A DNA stretch of 64,000 bases from Nageia nagi. Its lineage: Eukaryota > Pinophyta. The first letter of the stretch is position 1; the number at the start of each line of letters is the position of its first letter. This document shows, piece after piece, positions 1-11,193 of the stretch. Below the pieces are notes generated by a model. It worked only from the letters and a program-made list of their open reading frames with translations, searched no databases and was not told the origin of the DNA. Made by a program: the position numbers and the translations under genes. The stretch spans positions 28,892,001-28,956,000 of the forward strand of contig JBITNC010000002.1 in the NCBI GenBank assembly GCA_050084985.1, read 5' to 3'.

Positions 1-1464
1 GTATACATTAAGAGTAGTAATACCAACTAGCTTATTCTTTTGACCAATGTTTATCAAATCTAAAATATTTAATATAGAATCAACAAGGCATATACTAACA
101 TTGAGTACAATTAGTCATTTGAACCATCACTTGTAAGTAGATTACAACTTGTTCATTGTATATTTCAATCATTTAAACACCACCATCATATCTAAATGTA
201 TTTTTTTATATGGTATTTGATAACAATAACTTAATGCTCTATAATTAATTCCTTAGTGTTTTCCATGTTATGAATTTGACCCAATCATTACATAGATAAT
301 TTTTCCATACATGAAAAAACATACATTATGCCTACTTAAAATAGACATGATCAATGATCATGTATCTAGGAATACTTCATCTTAGTAAAATCTCATCTAA
401 AATATAAGTCCTTAGCAAAAGTTAATGCCAACCCTTGCTACTTATGTTATCCTTTTATTTGGCTCAAGCTAATATGTAGGGAACCTCCTCATTTGCATGT
501 TATTTTAGTTACCTCCCTAAAAATATGTTAAATTACAAAGTTAGCTCCACTTAGAGAAATGAATTCATCATGGAGTGGAACCAAGCTCCAATTATAGAGT
601 TCTTCATTAATGAAATAATTAACAATGAATTGAGATCTAATGTAAATTAATATTATTGTGTTTATAATAATATAATATAAATTAGATATTAAATATAATT
701 TTATGTTACAAATATAATAATAAAAGAATCCTATCTATGGAAGATGGATTAGTAAAAGTAGGTAATTTCCATTATGGAGGCATGAGTTCAAATGTTAACA
801 CTCTTTCCTTATAGGCTTTGGAGTTTAAGTGCCTTCTCTAAAATTTAAAAAGGGTTTGCAAAATATAAGATATAATAACTAAAGGAAATAAAAAATAGTT
901 AATTAATTATTATAAATAATAACTAAATATTATTCTTCTAAAATAAGTTTAATATTTTTTAATAGTAATATAATATAAGTTGGATAATAACACTATACTA
1001 AAAAAGGGTTTTAGGGGTAGGCAATTTAAGGTATTTTTAATGTAGAGATTTTTGACCACCTCAATTTGGGGTTTTAGTGGCAGTTTTAAACCATCATGAT
1101 AAATAATAAGGAGGTGGTTTAAAATCATCTCAATAACTAGCCAAAAAAAAAAAAATCTCATGTGGGGAACTTAGGCAAGCACTTAGGAAAGTTTCAATTT
1201 TTCAAGTTTGGAGAGCAAAGGCAAGGATGTAGAGGAGAGGATAGGAAAAGCATTTATGTAGCAGGTATCTTATCAAATAATCTTTATGACTTTTATTCTT
1301 TTGTATTTTTACAAAAAACATGTTTAGGAATTAACACCTAGTAATTATTTTTTATTTTTAAGGTGTAGGAGAGCATATTCAAGGTGGGTAAAGGAGAGGC
1401 GAGGTACCGATATAAATTTATCTTTTCAAATAATTGTTATGCCTTATAATATTTCATATTTTGT
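1..1464. other. AT-rich intergenic DNA, no gene seen
   Basis: No coding remnant, transposon end or RNA gene could be recognised here. The sequence is AT-rich with short homopolymer runs, for example the A run near 1,142-1,155. Short open frames lack any family resemblance. Confidence 0.5.
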
Positions 1465-1492
1465 AATATATATATATATATATATATATATA
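1465..1492. repeat. (TA)n microsatellite
   Basis: An uninterrupted TA dinucleotide run. It is one of several in the window; others lie near 10,391, 10,452, 19,525, 20,854, 39,520, 39,746, 51,380 and 54,002. Confidence 0.9.
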
Positions 1493-1499
1493 AGGGCTT

Positions 1500-1650
1500 A
1501 ACACTTGATAATTACATATGGAATAAAAGTATTTAGGGTATTTTTTAGAAAACCCAATTTTTATTTATCATACAATTATTGCAACTCATAAAACTATGTT
1601 TACATCATGCATCTTGTCAAATAATTCTTGGGCCATATGTATTCTTCCAT
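1500..1650 (-). pseudogene. PPR pseudogene, 3' piece severed by the LTR element
   Basis: Read on the minus strand, 1,650 downward gives GRIHMAQELFDKMHDVNIVL, then a stop where the PPR consensus has Trp, then VAII. This is the second half of a PLS-class pentatricopeptide repeat (alpha-helical RNA-binding repeat; such proteins act in organelle RNA editing and processing). The first half of the same repeat (IDMYAKY) lies beyond the LTR element, at 7,246 upward. If the element and one copy of its target duplication are ignored, the two halves meet in frame. Stops follow at once, so this is a dead copy. The assignment rests on motif recognition only. Confidence 0.75.
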
Positions 1651-2857
1651 TGTGATGATCCAAATTTTGAATTCAACCATAAACTATCAATACATGATCA
1701 TCAAGCCCCAACGTCAGGTATAAGGCATCCAATACACACATTCAAACCCTTAAGCATGCAATGTTATGGTTAGAGCATTATCATTAAATATTCATATACC
1801 CAAAATGCTAATGCCTAAGTATAACATGCAAGATCCAATTATTAATACACCTATATGCCAATGTATAGCATTTGCATGCATACAACATTGAATAGCATAT
1901 AAGAATGCCAATGTCTGGCTCATACATGTATAATGAACATAAACAACCCAACGCATGCATAAGTATGAAATGTACAAACATAATATTGAGATCTGAAGCC
2001 CTCTGGCTATATATGAAAGATATATAATGAATGTGATACAATACCAAGCCTAATGGGTAATCATTGACCTTAAGGGAGCCAACTAAGACATAACACTTTG
2101 CAATCTCCAATGTCAAACAACTATAGAACCATGGGATAGATTCACTCCCTCAGATCTTGAATCCTCTCCACCAAAGGAGCCCTCCTCAAAACTTGGATAA
2201 CCATTGAAGGTAGGAGCAAATGCTCAAAATTCCATTTAATGGGAAAAGATGCTCCACTAATGCCATAGATAATCGAAATCCCAATGCCTGACTACCCTTT
2301 AGATGCTCCACCTACGAATGGAATGCTTAACACTGTTAAGACTTATGTTCGAAGGACTGTAATAGAAGTAATGTGTAATAATGGTTTTCCAATACTGGAG
2401 CTCCAATATCTATTTATACATTACTTATGTCTAGATCTCACCTAGGAGTCATCCTAGGCCCATCTAATCCAACATTGGGTATTTGGGGGGCCCAATCACT
2501 TAAAGTGCCAACGTGGGGGTCATGATCACTTAATGAACCAACATGGGGATCCTAAAGTCCTCAAGAGTCAATGTGGGGTATGGGGCCCTCCTTGGTGTGG
2601 CGCTAGCATGCTGGTGATCATCCATCATCCTAATGTACAAATATACCTTAGGATTCCCATAATCCAAGATCTCTAATGCAACACATGCCTAATCTACTAC
2701 TTAGGAGGGAGACATCCCACTTGGGGTTCATAGTGGGGCCCACTTGAGCCATTAAACCTCTTATCTTGAGTTACAAAAATGTAAATGCAAATACATCAAA
2801 TAGATATAGTACAAGATGACCAAATTAGTCCCACTTAAAGTATAAAAGGATATCACA
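1651..2857 (-). repeat. 3' LTR of the LARD-like element
   Basis: 1,207 bp, colinear with 5,981-7,245 but diverged at scattered sites, so the insertion is not recent. It contains short repeated units built around AACATGGGG followed by CATGATCACTTA near 2,460-2,600. The partner LTR carries more of these units, which explains most of the 58 bp length difference. Confidence 0.9.
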
Positions 2858-3336
2858 AAGCCTCCCCTCTTGAGATTGCTTACCCTCAAGCAATTATAAT
2901 ATGATCTAGGGTCCCAAACCAATCTTAAGGGGTAGAGTCCATCATGCTCAAGAGAAGAAATCATATCAACTATGCATCTAACTAATTCAACCTCAAGAGT
3001 GTACTCAATGCCCTTCCAAGAATCAGCAAGTGTATGATGCTCAGATCTAAAATGAAAATTTGCATGTAAGGACTCAAAATCGATCCTCAAGAAACACAAG
3101 GATGTATGCATATGGAAGTATTTGAGAGGATGTACCTTCAAAAATCTCAAGTAAATCATATATGCGTATAAACAAGTGGAGCCTTCTCTCCTAATATAAG
3201 GCCAAGCTCTCTCCAATGCTAATGTACAGTCCAAGACTCCTCTAATTAGTAGTATGAAACCAAATACTTTCCCATCCTCCAACATGGGTTGCCCACATGT
3301 TAGTTGAAATCTCATTATGAAATTAGACCTTCCCAA
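2761..3336 (-). CDS. 191-codon open frame of unknown meaning inside the LARD
   Basis: This is the longest uninterrupted open frame in the window. It starts at an ATG in the 3' part of the LARD interior, runs through the polypurine tract and ends about 100 bp inside the 3' LTR. I recognise no domain. The composition is ordinary, with no signal peptide and no clear membrane helix. A frame crossing the PPT and LTR boundary is unusual for retrotransposon coding sequence, so it may be fortuitous. No ribosome-binding or promoter evidence can be judged for a plant nuclear gene. It is listed because its length exceeds its neighbours, not because a function is claimed. Confidence 0.2.
   Translation of the reverse strand: MGRSNFIMRFQLTCGQPMLEDGKVFGFILLIRGVLDCTLALERAWPYIRREGSTCLYAYMIYLRFLKVHPLKYFHMHTSLCFLRIDFESLHANFHFRSEHHTLADSWKGIEYTLEVELVRCIVDMISSLEHDGLYPLRLVWDPRSYYNCLRVSNLKRGGFVISFYTLSGTNLVILYYIYLMYLHLHFCNSR
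2858..2876 (-). other. Polypurine tract of the LARD
   Basis: Minus-strand CTCAAGAGGGGAGGCTT lies immediately upstream of the 3' LTR. It is the expected site for priming plus-strand DNA synthesis and fixes the orientation of the element. Confidence 0.8.
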
Positions 3337-3379
3337 GTCCCATGTGGTATCCTCTAACTCTTGAAACCTTCATGAGGAG

Positions 3380-3850
3380 AATACAACCTCCCTCAAACTC
3401 AATGATGGGTGCACATCACTGTAATGCTTCCAATCAACCATCCTGGCCTCCCCAAATCTCAACATGGGATTTCCATCACCATGATACCTCCCAACAGTAA
3501 TTCTAGCCTCCTTAAGCCTTAACATGTGGTGCTCATCACCATGACACCTCTCAATAATAACCTTGGACTCCTCAAGCCTCAACATGGGGTGCTTATCACC
3601 ATGACACCACTTAGCAGCAACTCTAGCCTCTTTGATCCTTAATGTGGGGCTCCAATCCTCTTGGATACCCAACATGGCAAGATAGTCTTCCCAAATGCTC
3701 TACGTAGCATGAAAAACCTCCTAGATGCTCAACATGGTATAATGATCTTCCCAGCAACGCAACATGGTAAGATATGCCTCCTAGATGCTCCACATGGGGT
3801 GGCTACTCTCTCAGATGCCCAACATACATCCAACAAACTCATCCTCAATA
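3380..3850. repeat. About 60 bp minisatellite in the LARD interior
   Basis: Tandem units of roughly 60-63 bp, each with CTCAACATGGGGTGC-like and CATCACCATGACACCTC-like blocks. Read on the minus strand, four units stay open and give repeats of about 21 residues starting HGDKHPMLRLEESK, HGDEHHMLRLKEAR and HGDGNPMLRFGEAR. The right-hand units (3,660-3,850) are more diverged. Similar short units occur at 5,498-5,640 and in the LTRs, so this family seems prone to expanding AACATGGGG-type repeats. Confidence 0.8.
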
Positions 3851-4819
3851 GTGTGCATAGCAATCCTAAAAAATAAACTCCTATAGTCAAAGTGAGGTGA
3901 AACCAACATCCTAACATGCATGTTAACATATAAAATGCAAGCTACTATCAATCTGTAAGAATATTTGATCTTTTCCATGCTTTCAAATTCAATCCTCAAT
4001 GTTCCCCATGCATCATATGAACACATGATAACAACTTCTACAGTGTACAAGGAATTTTCAACTTGGGCACTTCCAAAATATCCCCAAATGGTACAAGGCA
4101 AGTCATCCATGGAATCCTCAACTATGTACAAATAATAGGTAACACACCAATCCCTAAGATGCTAACAATAGGCCAATCATAGTCCCAAAATCCCATAGAA
4201 TGCTCAATAGTCTATTTATTATCGAATACATCCATTAAATCAAAGTTATGAATCCTTAAACCATCATCAAGTCATGCAACAATACATCCACTAACAGTAA
4301 CCAATGTGTCATCAATTTCAATTTTTATTATCCTCAAAAGTGTTGTCCAAACAACCAAGGATGTATGTTAACAATAATAGAAATATTTCAATCCCAATTG
4401 TCTTCCATCTTCCCCTATCAAATGTTGTCCTTGAAATGTACCAACTCAGCTCAAAGATAGCTAAAATCATATCTTCCTCCTAAATCAACCTACACCAACC
4501 ATAAAGATAAAGAGTGAAACCTCCTAGTAATGCATAAGTCTCCCTCAAACATTGTAGCCTTTTGGAACAACAAAGTAGCTTCTGAAATGACATGATTCCT
4601 TACCCCAAAAAGTGATGAATCTTCAGGAACATAATGGCCACATAAATTAATAAATATACCTCCCTTCTTGTTGATGTATTGGTTGCAAATGAATGTATAA
4701 TGAGAAATTATGATGCCCTTATCATGCTCTAATCTCTCAAGTGATGTCATAGATTCCTACAAACACATAAACAACCAAAGTGAGCTAAAACAAGTGAGGC
4801 CATTACCCCATGTCATGTG

Positions 4820-5158
4820 TCACAGATCCATTTGGCTCCAAGGACCATCAAGTCCTCCATCATAGGTTGAGATTATTTTGCCTTTCTTCTCTAAGGTTGA
4901 TTTGGGAAACTTCATGTTGTCTTCTTCATTCCCCATGAACACCTCCAACCTTCTAAATCTCCCATTGTGTGCTAACACACCTGGATCCCAAGGAGCTAGA
5001 ATTCTATTGCAATTCACATGAAGAATTAATTCCTCCCACACATCACACCTTGAAACCAAAGGCATGAAACTAGTATATGCATACTCATAAGAAATATTCA
5101 TATCTACATGAAGCTTCTTGTTCCTTACTACATTTTTAACAAATAAGGGTAATTGCAA
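4820..5158 (-). CDS. 112-codon unrecognised frame in the LARD interior
   Basis: An open minus-strand frame with Trp, Cys and acidic residues in unbiased use (for example VWEELILHVNC and STYDGGLDGPWSQMDL), so it may be a relic of real coding sequence. I cannot place it in a family. It lies upstream of a second open stretch at 4,490-4,750 in the same direction. It could be a decayed gag or a captured host fragment; neither can be shown here. Confidence 0.2.
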   Translation of the reverse strand: MQLPLFVKNVVRNKKLHVDMNISYEYAYTSFMPLVSRCDVWEELILHVNCNRILAPWDPGVLAHNGRFRRLEVFMGNEEDNMKFPKSTLEKKGKIISTYDGGLDGPWSQMDL

Positions 5159-5962
5159 TATGAAGGAAACATCTTATAACTCTACTTGACATACCTCACA
5201 TGGTGATACAATGATTTTTGATTTCCCAATATCTAAAATAGTATTTCCTTCTTTGCAATCTTTATCTTCTTCCATGCTAGGCTTATGCTCTTCACCATTC
5301 TCATTAATGTCTCTCAAAACCAAATCTGAAACTATAATGGCCCTTTCCTCTTTCTCCCCAATATTGTTACTTTCAATAACACCATATAAGACTCTTCTAA
5401 ATTACTATTATAAAAATTAGAATTAATATCATATCTTTCTAGGTTATCAACATGGCTAATCCAAGGTTCTTATTTTATCAATTCTCCTTCTTATCAAATG
5501 CTTGGTACCCAAACTCCTTGGTGCTCAACGTGGGGTGCTAAATTGCTCCCTAATTCAATGTTGGATGTTAAGCCTTTACTATTTCCAGCATGGGGTGCCA
5601 TACTTTATTTATGCCCAATATGTGATGCCAAGCCTTCTCTTTTCCTATTCTCATCCCAATCATGGTGTGGTACCTCTCGATCCTCCCTGGCATGTCATGG
5701 GGGTGGATAGTCTTTATCTGGCTTATCAAACTCTCCCCAATTCCTAGTCATCTATCAATGCATCAAAGTTATCACTCTAGTCATATTGCTAATGGTTGAG
5801 ATGAGCTCATCAAACTTTCATTTGAAAGTTGATTCCCAAACTAGAGTAGAGCTCCTCTTACTGGTAGTCCTTTGCCTATCTCTCTAATTCTCTCGCTCAT
5901 CTAGTATGGCTCTCTCTTATGCCTCCTTTGCATGTGATCTTAACCTCATAGGTTGGCTAGAT

Positions 5963-5978
5963 CCAGGCTCTGATACCA
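5963..5978 (-). other. Primer binding site, tRNA-iMet type
   Basis: Minus-strand TGGTATCAGAGCCTGG lies 2 bp inside the 5' LTR. It is complementary to the 3' end of plant initiator methionine tRNA, the usual primer of Copia and many LARD or TRIM elements. Confidence 0.9.
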
Positions 5979-5980
5979 CT

Positions 5981-7245
5981 TGTGATGATCCAAATTTTAA
6001 ATTCAACCATAAACTAGCAATATAGGATCATCAAGCCCCAATGTTAGGTTTAGGGCATCCAATACACATTCAAACCCTCAAGCATGCAACATTAGGGTTA
6101 GAGCATTATCATTAAACATTCAGATACCTAAAATGCTAACACCTAAGTATAACATGCAAGATCCAATGATTAATACATCCATATGCCAACGTTTAGCATT
6201 TGCAAGCATACAACACTGAATAGCATATCAAAATACCAATCTATGGATCATACATATAGAATGAACATAAATAACCCAATGCATGCACAAGTATGAAATG
6301 TATACACATAATATTGAGATATAAAGCTCTCTAGCTGTATATGAAAGATATATAATGAATGTGATACTATACCAAGCCTAATGGGTATTCGTTGGCCTCA
6401 AGGGAGCCAACTAGAGCACAACACTCTGTAATCTTTAATGTCAAACAACTATAGAACCATAGGATAGATTCACTCCCACAAATCTTGAATCCTCTCCACT
6501 GAAGGAGCCCTCCTTGAAACCTAGATAACCATTGAAGGTAGAAGTAAATCCTCAAAATTACATCAAATGGGAAAAGGTGCTCCACTAATACCATAGATAA
6601 TTAGGATCCTAATACCTAACTACCCTCTATATGCTCTACCTTGGAATGGAATGCTTAGCATCGCTAAGACTTGTGTCTGAAGGAATGTATTAGAAGTAAT
6701 GTGTAATGATGGTTATCTAATACTAAATCTCCAATATCTATTTATATATTACTTTTATCTAGATCTCACCTAGGAGTCATCTCAAGCCCATCTAATCCAA
6801 CATTCAATATTTGGGGGGCCTAATCACTTAAAATGTCAACATGGGGGTCATGATCACTCATAATTCCAACATGGGGGTCATGATCACTTAATGAGCCAAC
6901 ATGGGATCCGTAGCACTTAAAGTGCCAACATGGGCATCTTGGAGTCCTCAAGAGCCAATGTGGGGGTATGGGGCCCTCCCCGATGTGGTGCTAGCATACT
7001 AGTGGCCTTCCATCATCCTAATATACAAATATACCTTGGGATTCCCATAATCTAGGATCTTTAATGCAACACATGCCTAATCTACTACTCAAGAGGGAGA
7101 CATCCCACTTAGGGCTCATAGTAGGATCCACTTGACCCATTAAACTTCTTATCTTGAGTTACAATAATGTAAATGCAAATACATCAAATAATATAGTACA
7201 AGATGACCAAACTGGTCCCACTAAAAGTACAAATGGGATATCACA
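5981..7245 (-). repeat. 5' LTR of the LARD-like element
   Basis: 1,265 bp, partner of 1,651-2,857. The block 6,800-6,980 holds extra tandem copies of an approximately 38 bp unit (AACATGGGGGTCATGATCAC). On this strand the LTR would carry the promoter; no TATA box could be assigned with confidence. Confidence 0.9.
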
Positions 7246-7960
7246 TTCATATTTTGCATACATGTCTATCTTGGTATTCAAAACTATAATATTTGATTTA
7301 CAAGCACCAAGTAAACATATCCATACACCCAAATTAGTTTTTATGGGCACTTTAGTAGTGAACTTAAAATCTCCCTTGAGCTAGCTTGCATGCAAACAAG
7401 AAGGTCAATAATGCATGTATAATTAATACAATAAGATTATCTTAAAAATTCCAAGTGTTTCATCATATCAAAGAGTTTAAGGGCATATTTATTGTAGCTA
7501 TGATTTGCATATCCTCCAACCATTGCATTTGATTAAATTATTGTAGAGTTTGGCTTTAAGCTTGAGAATTGTATCTACTTAAGAGTCTTTAGTGTTTTTT
7601 TAGAAAATCCATTTTTGTGCATATGATATGATCATTATAGTTCTTAAAAATATATTTGTGTCATGCATCTTGTCAAATAATTTATATACCTTATGTATTC
7701 TTCCATATTTTACATATATATCTATCAAGGCACTCACAACCATAATACTCAATAAAACGTTATTTTCAACTACTCTTTGGTGGATGTCCATACCTTAGTC
7801 TAGATCTCCCATAATGGAACATGCTAGAAGAATGCTAGTAAAGGTTGCAAATACGAGCTTTACTCTTAATAATTGCATTTTCTTAAAGTCTCTAGGGTCT
7901 TCATTAAAAACCCATTTTGTGCATATCATGTGATATTGCACTCTAGGAGACTACATTTTG
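7246..7960 (-). pseudogene. PPR pseudogene segment with stops and frameshifts
   Basis: On the minus strand from about 7,940 down I read a PPR passage with MQLLRVKL, LLACSIMG, GMDIHQRVVENN, then VVSALIDIYVKYGRIHKV and YKLFDKMHDTN. In shifted frames follow AMVGGYANHSYNKYALKLFD and then MPIKTNLGVW with CLLGACK, the E-domain style ending. The last piece, IDMYAKY, stops at 7,246, where the LTR element is inserted. PPR proteins of this PLS/E type bind organelle RNA. Stop codons and frame changes rule out function. The order resembles a compressed, internally deleted gene. Confidence 0.85.
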
Positions 7961-8059
7961 TGCATTATGATTGTTATTTTTGGATATGATATGTCTACTA
8001 TAAGAAAAACATATACCCTTTTGTCAACTTCAATCCAATTACATCAAGGGATTTTATTT

Positions 8060-8600
8060 ATTCCTTTATCTTTTGTCAACTTAAATCCAACTACATATAG
8101 GGCCTATCTTGTACTCATGGAATTTCAAGAGATGGTTTCTCTTTGTTTCATTGTGTTAAATAGTATACAAGCTTTGTGCATATTCACAATTTTAAAATGC
8201 ATGTTAAGCAGGTAGATGGAAGAACCATGTTGGATTTTATATTTTTCCATACTTTCCTTGCATATATATCAAGGAATTTTGGCAACGAAGTTCAAATCTT
8301 CTTCAAGGTATCTTGCATGATTAAGAAGATCAACATTAATGCATACATAATAATTTATCAAGAAACCTATTTTATGCATATCCTACAATCATAGAATTCC
8401 ATGAGACTATATCTCAATGTTGTATTTCCCTAAAAATATTTTTAACTTTCTTAAGAAGCCCAATCTAGGCATATCATGTAATCATTGAATTCCATGAGAT
8501 GAAGTCTCTCTATTGAATTTTGTCAAATAATACATGGGCCTTTTATATGTTCCCAAACTTAGAATATATGTTTATCAAAATATTTATCACAATGATATTA
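8060..8600 (-). pseudogene. PPR pseudogene segment, two or three repeats
   Basis: Minus-strand passages include VNMHKACILFNTMKQRETIS near 8,120-8,180, DIVSWNSMIVGYA near 8,380-8,420, and KAHVLFDKI with RDFISWNSMI near 8,480-8,580. Each matches the core of a PLS-type PPR motif (kA..lFdkM..rdviSWn.MI.gYa). Stops interrupt several Gln and Trp positions. Direction and spacing agree with the segments on either side, so this is one decaying array or several overlapping copies of one gene family. Confidence 0.8.
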
Positions 8601-8869
8601 AAAAATAACAATTGATCAAGGGTCTCCAAATCATACCAATTTTATGCATATCATTATAAGTTGTGCATAATTCTCAAGCATAGTTATGAAAATTGTGCAT
8701 ATCTATGAAGGAGAGATTATTAAATCTTTGCCTAGAGTTATTGAATTTACTATCAAGTTGAGTTTGAATGAGAAATAAAAATAATATTCTTAGAAAAGTA
8801 CAAAATATAGGAAACATAATGTACAAATATTTTTTTATCTTATCAAAGGATTCATTGTAGTCCATGAAA
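8601..8869. other. AT-rich stretch between PPR segments
   Basis: No PPR motif could be read in either strand here. It lies between two PPR remnants of the same direction and may be inserted or too decayed to recognise. Confidence 0.4.
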
Positions 8870-9390
8870 GTGTTCATTCATAATGCAGCTTGCTAAATAA
8901 AAACCTTTCTTTCCTAATGCTCCCATATTTTACATACATATCTATCAAGTTTATTATCATAATTTCATATGAAAGAAACCCACATCTAATTATTTATCTA
9001 TGAATGTTTGTACCCCATTTTAAATATGCAAAAGTTACAAATACAAGAATAATATCTGCATGACCCAAAAGATCAACAATGGATGTATAATGATTCATCT
9101 CATGAATAATGCAATAAGAGTCACAAGCATGCTATTAAAGTATTTACATCCCTCATCCACTAGACTTGCATGGCTACATGCAAGTATAACAAATAAAAAT
9201 ATTATACTGTTAGGTTTGGTTCCCAAGTGCTTCATTGTGTCAAATATTTTAAGGGCATCCTTGGTATAACCATCAACAAGATTATCTATTTGTACAAATA
9301 TTTATTAACAATAATTTTAAAAACATTAAATGGAATATTATTTCATATCTTCTTGAAAGCATGCACCATGTAATTATGCAAAACCCTTTA
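8870..9390 (-). pseudogene. PPR pseudogene segment
   Basis: From 9,390 down the minus strand gives FDTMKHLGTKPNSIIFLFVI, LACSHASLVDEGCKYFNSM and then, after a frame change, GTNIHR, LIDMYVKYGSIRKERFLF. The first part is the typical last PPR repeat before the E domain; the second part is an earlier repeat. Since an earlier repeat follows a later one, at least two gene copies have been joined or rearranged. Confidence 0.85.
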
Positions 9391-9439
9391 GAAGATGCAT
9401 TACTTTGCATCACCAATAATCTCCACAAGAACATTCTCC

Positions 9440-9938
9440 ATTTTTGAATTGTAATTGTCTACTTTAGCATAAATATTTGAAAGTAGAATATAAGATGCAA
9501 CATATTTAGGGTTTAACAAAAAAGGATCGTTACCATAAAATCCTTTATTACTACATTCTTATGTTATTTACAAGCACCAAGAAGATACATCCACACACCC
9601 AATTCAAGTTTTGTGGGGATTTTGGTAATGAAGTTCAAAGCTTCCTCAAGATAGCTTGCACTACCAAGGTGGTCTACAATGCATGCAAAATTATTCATCC
9701 CATGGATAATACACATGCTATAAGAATGCTTACAAATATTACAAAGTTTGTATTTACACCTAACAATTGCATCTAGGGCATGTGTAAGAAGATGGGTCCA
9801 CTTTACAGCCAAAAAGTGGACATTTTTTCTTTGATTTTCAGTTTGGTTACAATTGATCTCAAAATTTGAATCTCTTAGAGATGAAATATTGAAAAGGTCA
9901 CTTTGGAAAAAATGTAATGCTCTAAGTCTAGTTTTCAA
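9440..9938 (-). pseudogene. PPR pseudogene, E and E+ domain piece
   Basis: Minus-strand reading from 9,740 gives NNFACIVDHLGSASYLEEAL, FITKIPTK and LGVWMYLLGACK, followed after a frameshift by PKYVASYILLSNIYAKVDN. This is the E domain (hyacmvDlLGraG.leEA..fi.kMP..p....W..LLgAC) and E+ region (YvlLSNiYa..g.W) found in PLS-class editing factors. No DYW tail is visible. The 5' part upstream of about 9,750 does not resemble PPR and may be foreign. Confidence 0.88.
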
Positions 9939-10351
9939 ATATATAATTTATTCCAATACCTATATGATAAAAATTGAATTTTTATAGGCATTTATAGAAA
10001 CCATTATCTAAAATTTATTGTTTTAGGATCATACTTTTAATTGTTGGGCCAACATAATTTGACCTAAATTAAAGTATTTTTTAAAATTATTTTGGGAAAA
10101 TATAGTTAATACATTGAAGAATGTTGAGAATATTTTTTGATGAATGGTTTTTTTATTTTTTTTATTGGCCCTAATTATATTTTTTCAAAGTACTTTTGTT
10201 GGGCTACCATAACTTGATCTAAACTTATCTTTTTTTGGAAAAAAAAAAATTAGTAGAGAATTATGTGTAGAATGTTGACATATAATTTTTTTATAAAAAT
10301 TTATTAAATAAATAACATAACCTACCTTTCAAGTTTATGGATAAGTTTGAT
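9939..10351. other. AT-rich spacer
   Basis: Long T and A runs with TTGGGC-TACCATAA-type short repeats (near 10,040 and 10,200). No coding or transposon signature recognised. Confidence 0.4.
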
Positions 10352-10445
10352 TGAAAATTAATTGAAAAAATAATAATAATTCAATTGTAATATATATATA
10401 TATATATTACAATTGAATTATTATTATTTTTTCAATTAATTTTCA
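10352..10445. repeat. Perfect 94 bp palindrome
   Basis: Two 47 bp arms are exact reverse complements with no spacer, centred between 10,398 and 10,399 in a (TA)8 core. The arms begin TGAAAATTAATTGAAAAAAT and run inward through AATAATAATTCAATTG. The symmetry stops abruptly at 10,351 and 10,446. A second TA run follows at 10,452-10,474. It could be a tiny foldback element, or a product of TA-repeat-mediated inversion. Confidence 0.95.
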
Positions 10446-10659
10446 TCTATAATATATATATATATATATATATTTGAAATCTACACTCATTCATCTATAA
10501 TAAGTTTTAATTTTGCAAAAAAAACTTGTAAAATACTTTATCAAATACACGTTGAAACTCGAGTTTTTCCATTAGCAAATGATAAGAACTTGTCCATGTC
10601 CAAGTCTAAGGATTTCCTTACCATACCTCACCCAAGCCAAAAACCAAGATGAAATCAAG

Positions 10660-10765
10660 GGGAGGTGGATTTGAAATTAAAAAATAGGATCCCATTTCAA
10701 AATGGGATCTCAATAGTATCGATATCTCTTTCAAAAAGTATTAGGATCCCATTTATTTATTATTG
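10660..10765. repeat. Clustered GGATCCCATTT repeats
   Basis: The motif GGATCCCATTT occurs in both orientations here (AGGATCCCATTTCAAAATGGGATC and again at 10,747). The same motif cluster returns at 33,065-33,235, so it belongs to a dispersed family. Confidence 0.7.
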
Positions 10766-10998
10766 GCTCCCCCCTTCACCTCTTTCTCTACCTTCCCCCA
10801 CTCCATCCCACTCTCTCCCCTCTCCCTCTCCCATCCCCATCATATTTTATTTATTAAAATGCATTCAAATTTTTTTAATGATAATGCCAAAGAATCATTT
10901 TGAAGGTATTTTCAAAAATTATTTTGTATAGTTTTTTAATGTATTGTTATTCCTTGACTTAATTCCCTTTTTCACAATAAGAGAATGTGTACCTTTTG
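10766..10998. other. C-rich patch and AT-rich spacer
   Basis: A strand-biased CTCCC/TCCCCAC block (10,768-10,840) followed by AT-rich DNA. No gene is recognised. Confidence 0.4.
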
Positions 10999-11193
10999 CA
11001 TTGTTATTCTTTGTAATGAGAATCAAATTCAAGGAAGGAGAAGGTGTCCTACTTGGACAATCTATGTACCTTAGTTAATGTTTTGATTTGTATGTTTAAT
11101 TATTTGAATGATTACTAGGTATCCAATTATATTATAGATGCAAGTTCTCTTTGAGGAAAATATTAAAGGATGAAGTGAGTAGGTATATTGCAA
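10999..11193 (+). repeat. Repeat unit, copy A (uninterrupted)
   Basis: Starts CATTGTTATTCTTTGTAATG and ends AGTAGGTATATTGCAA. It matches 11,933-12,053 joined to 30,073-30,151. It serves as an internal reference for the empty site of the CACTA insertion, since it runs through the insertion point without a break. Confidence 0.85.

Larger units (their letters stand above)
1651..7245 (-). mobile_element. LTR retrotransposon without pol (LARD-like), minus strand
   Basis: Two direct repeats of about 1.2 kb (1,651-2,857 and 5,981-7,245) begin TGTGAT and end ATCACA, which is the inverted terminal form expected of LTRs. Beside the right repeat, minus-strand AGTGGTATCAGAGCCTGG matches the tRNA-iMet primer binding site used by many plant elements. 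Beside the left repeat, minus-strand AAGAGGGGAGGC is a polypurine tract, so the element points leftward. The flanking 5-mers TCCAT (1,646-1,650) and TTCAT (7,246-7,250) are a target duplication with one mismatch. The 3.1 kb interior has no recognisable gag, protease, integrase or reverse transcriptase, so it is probably a non-autonomous LARD mobilised in trans. It sits inside a PPR pseudogene. Confidence 0.88.
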
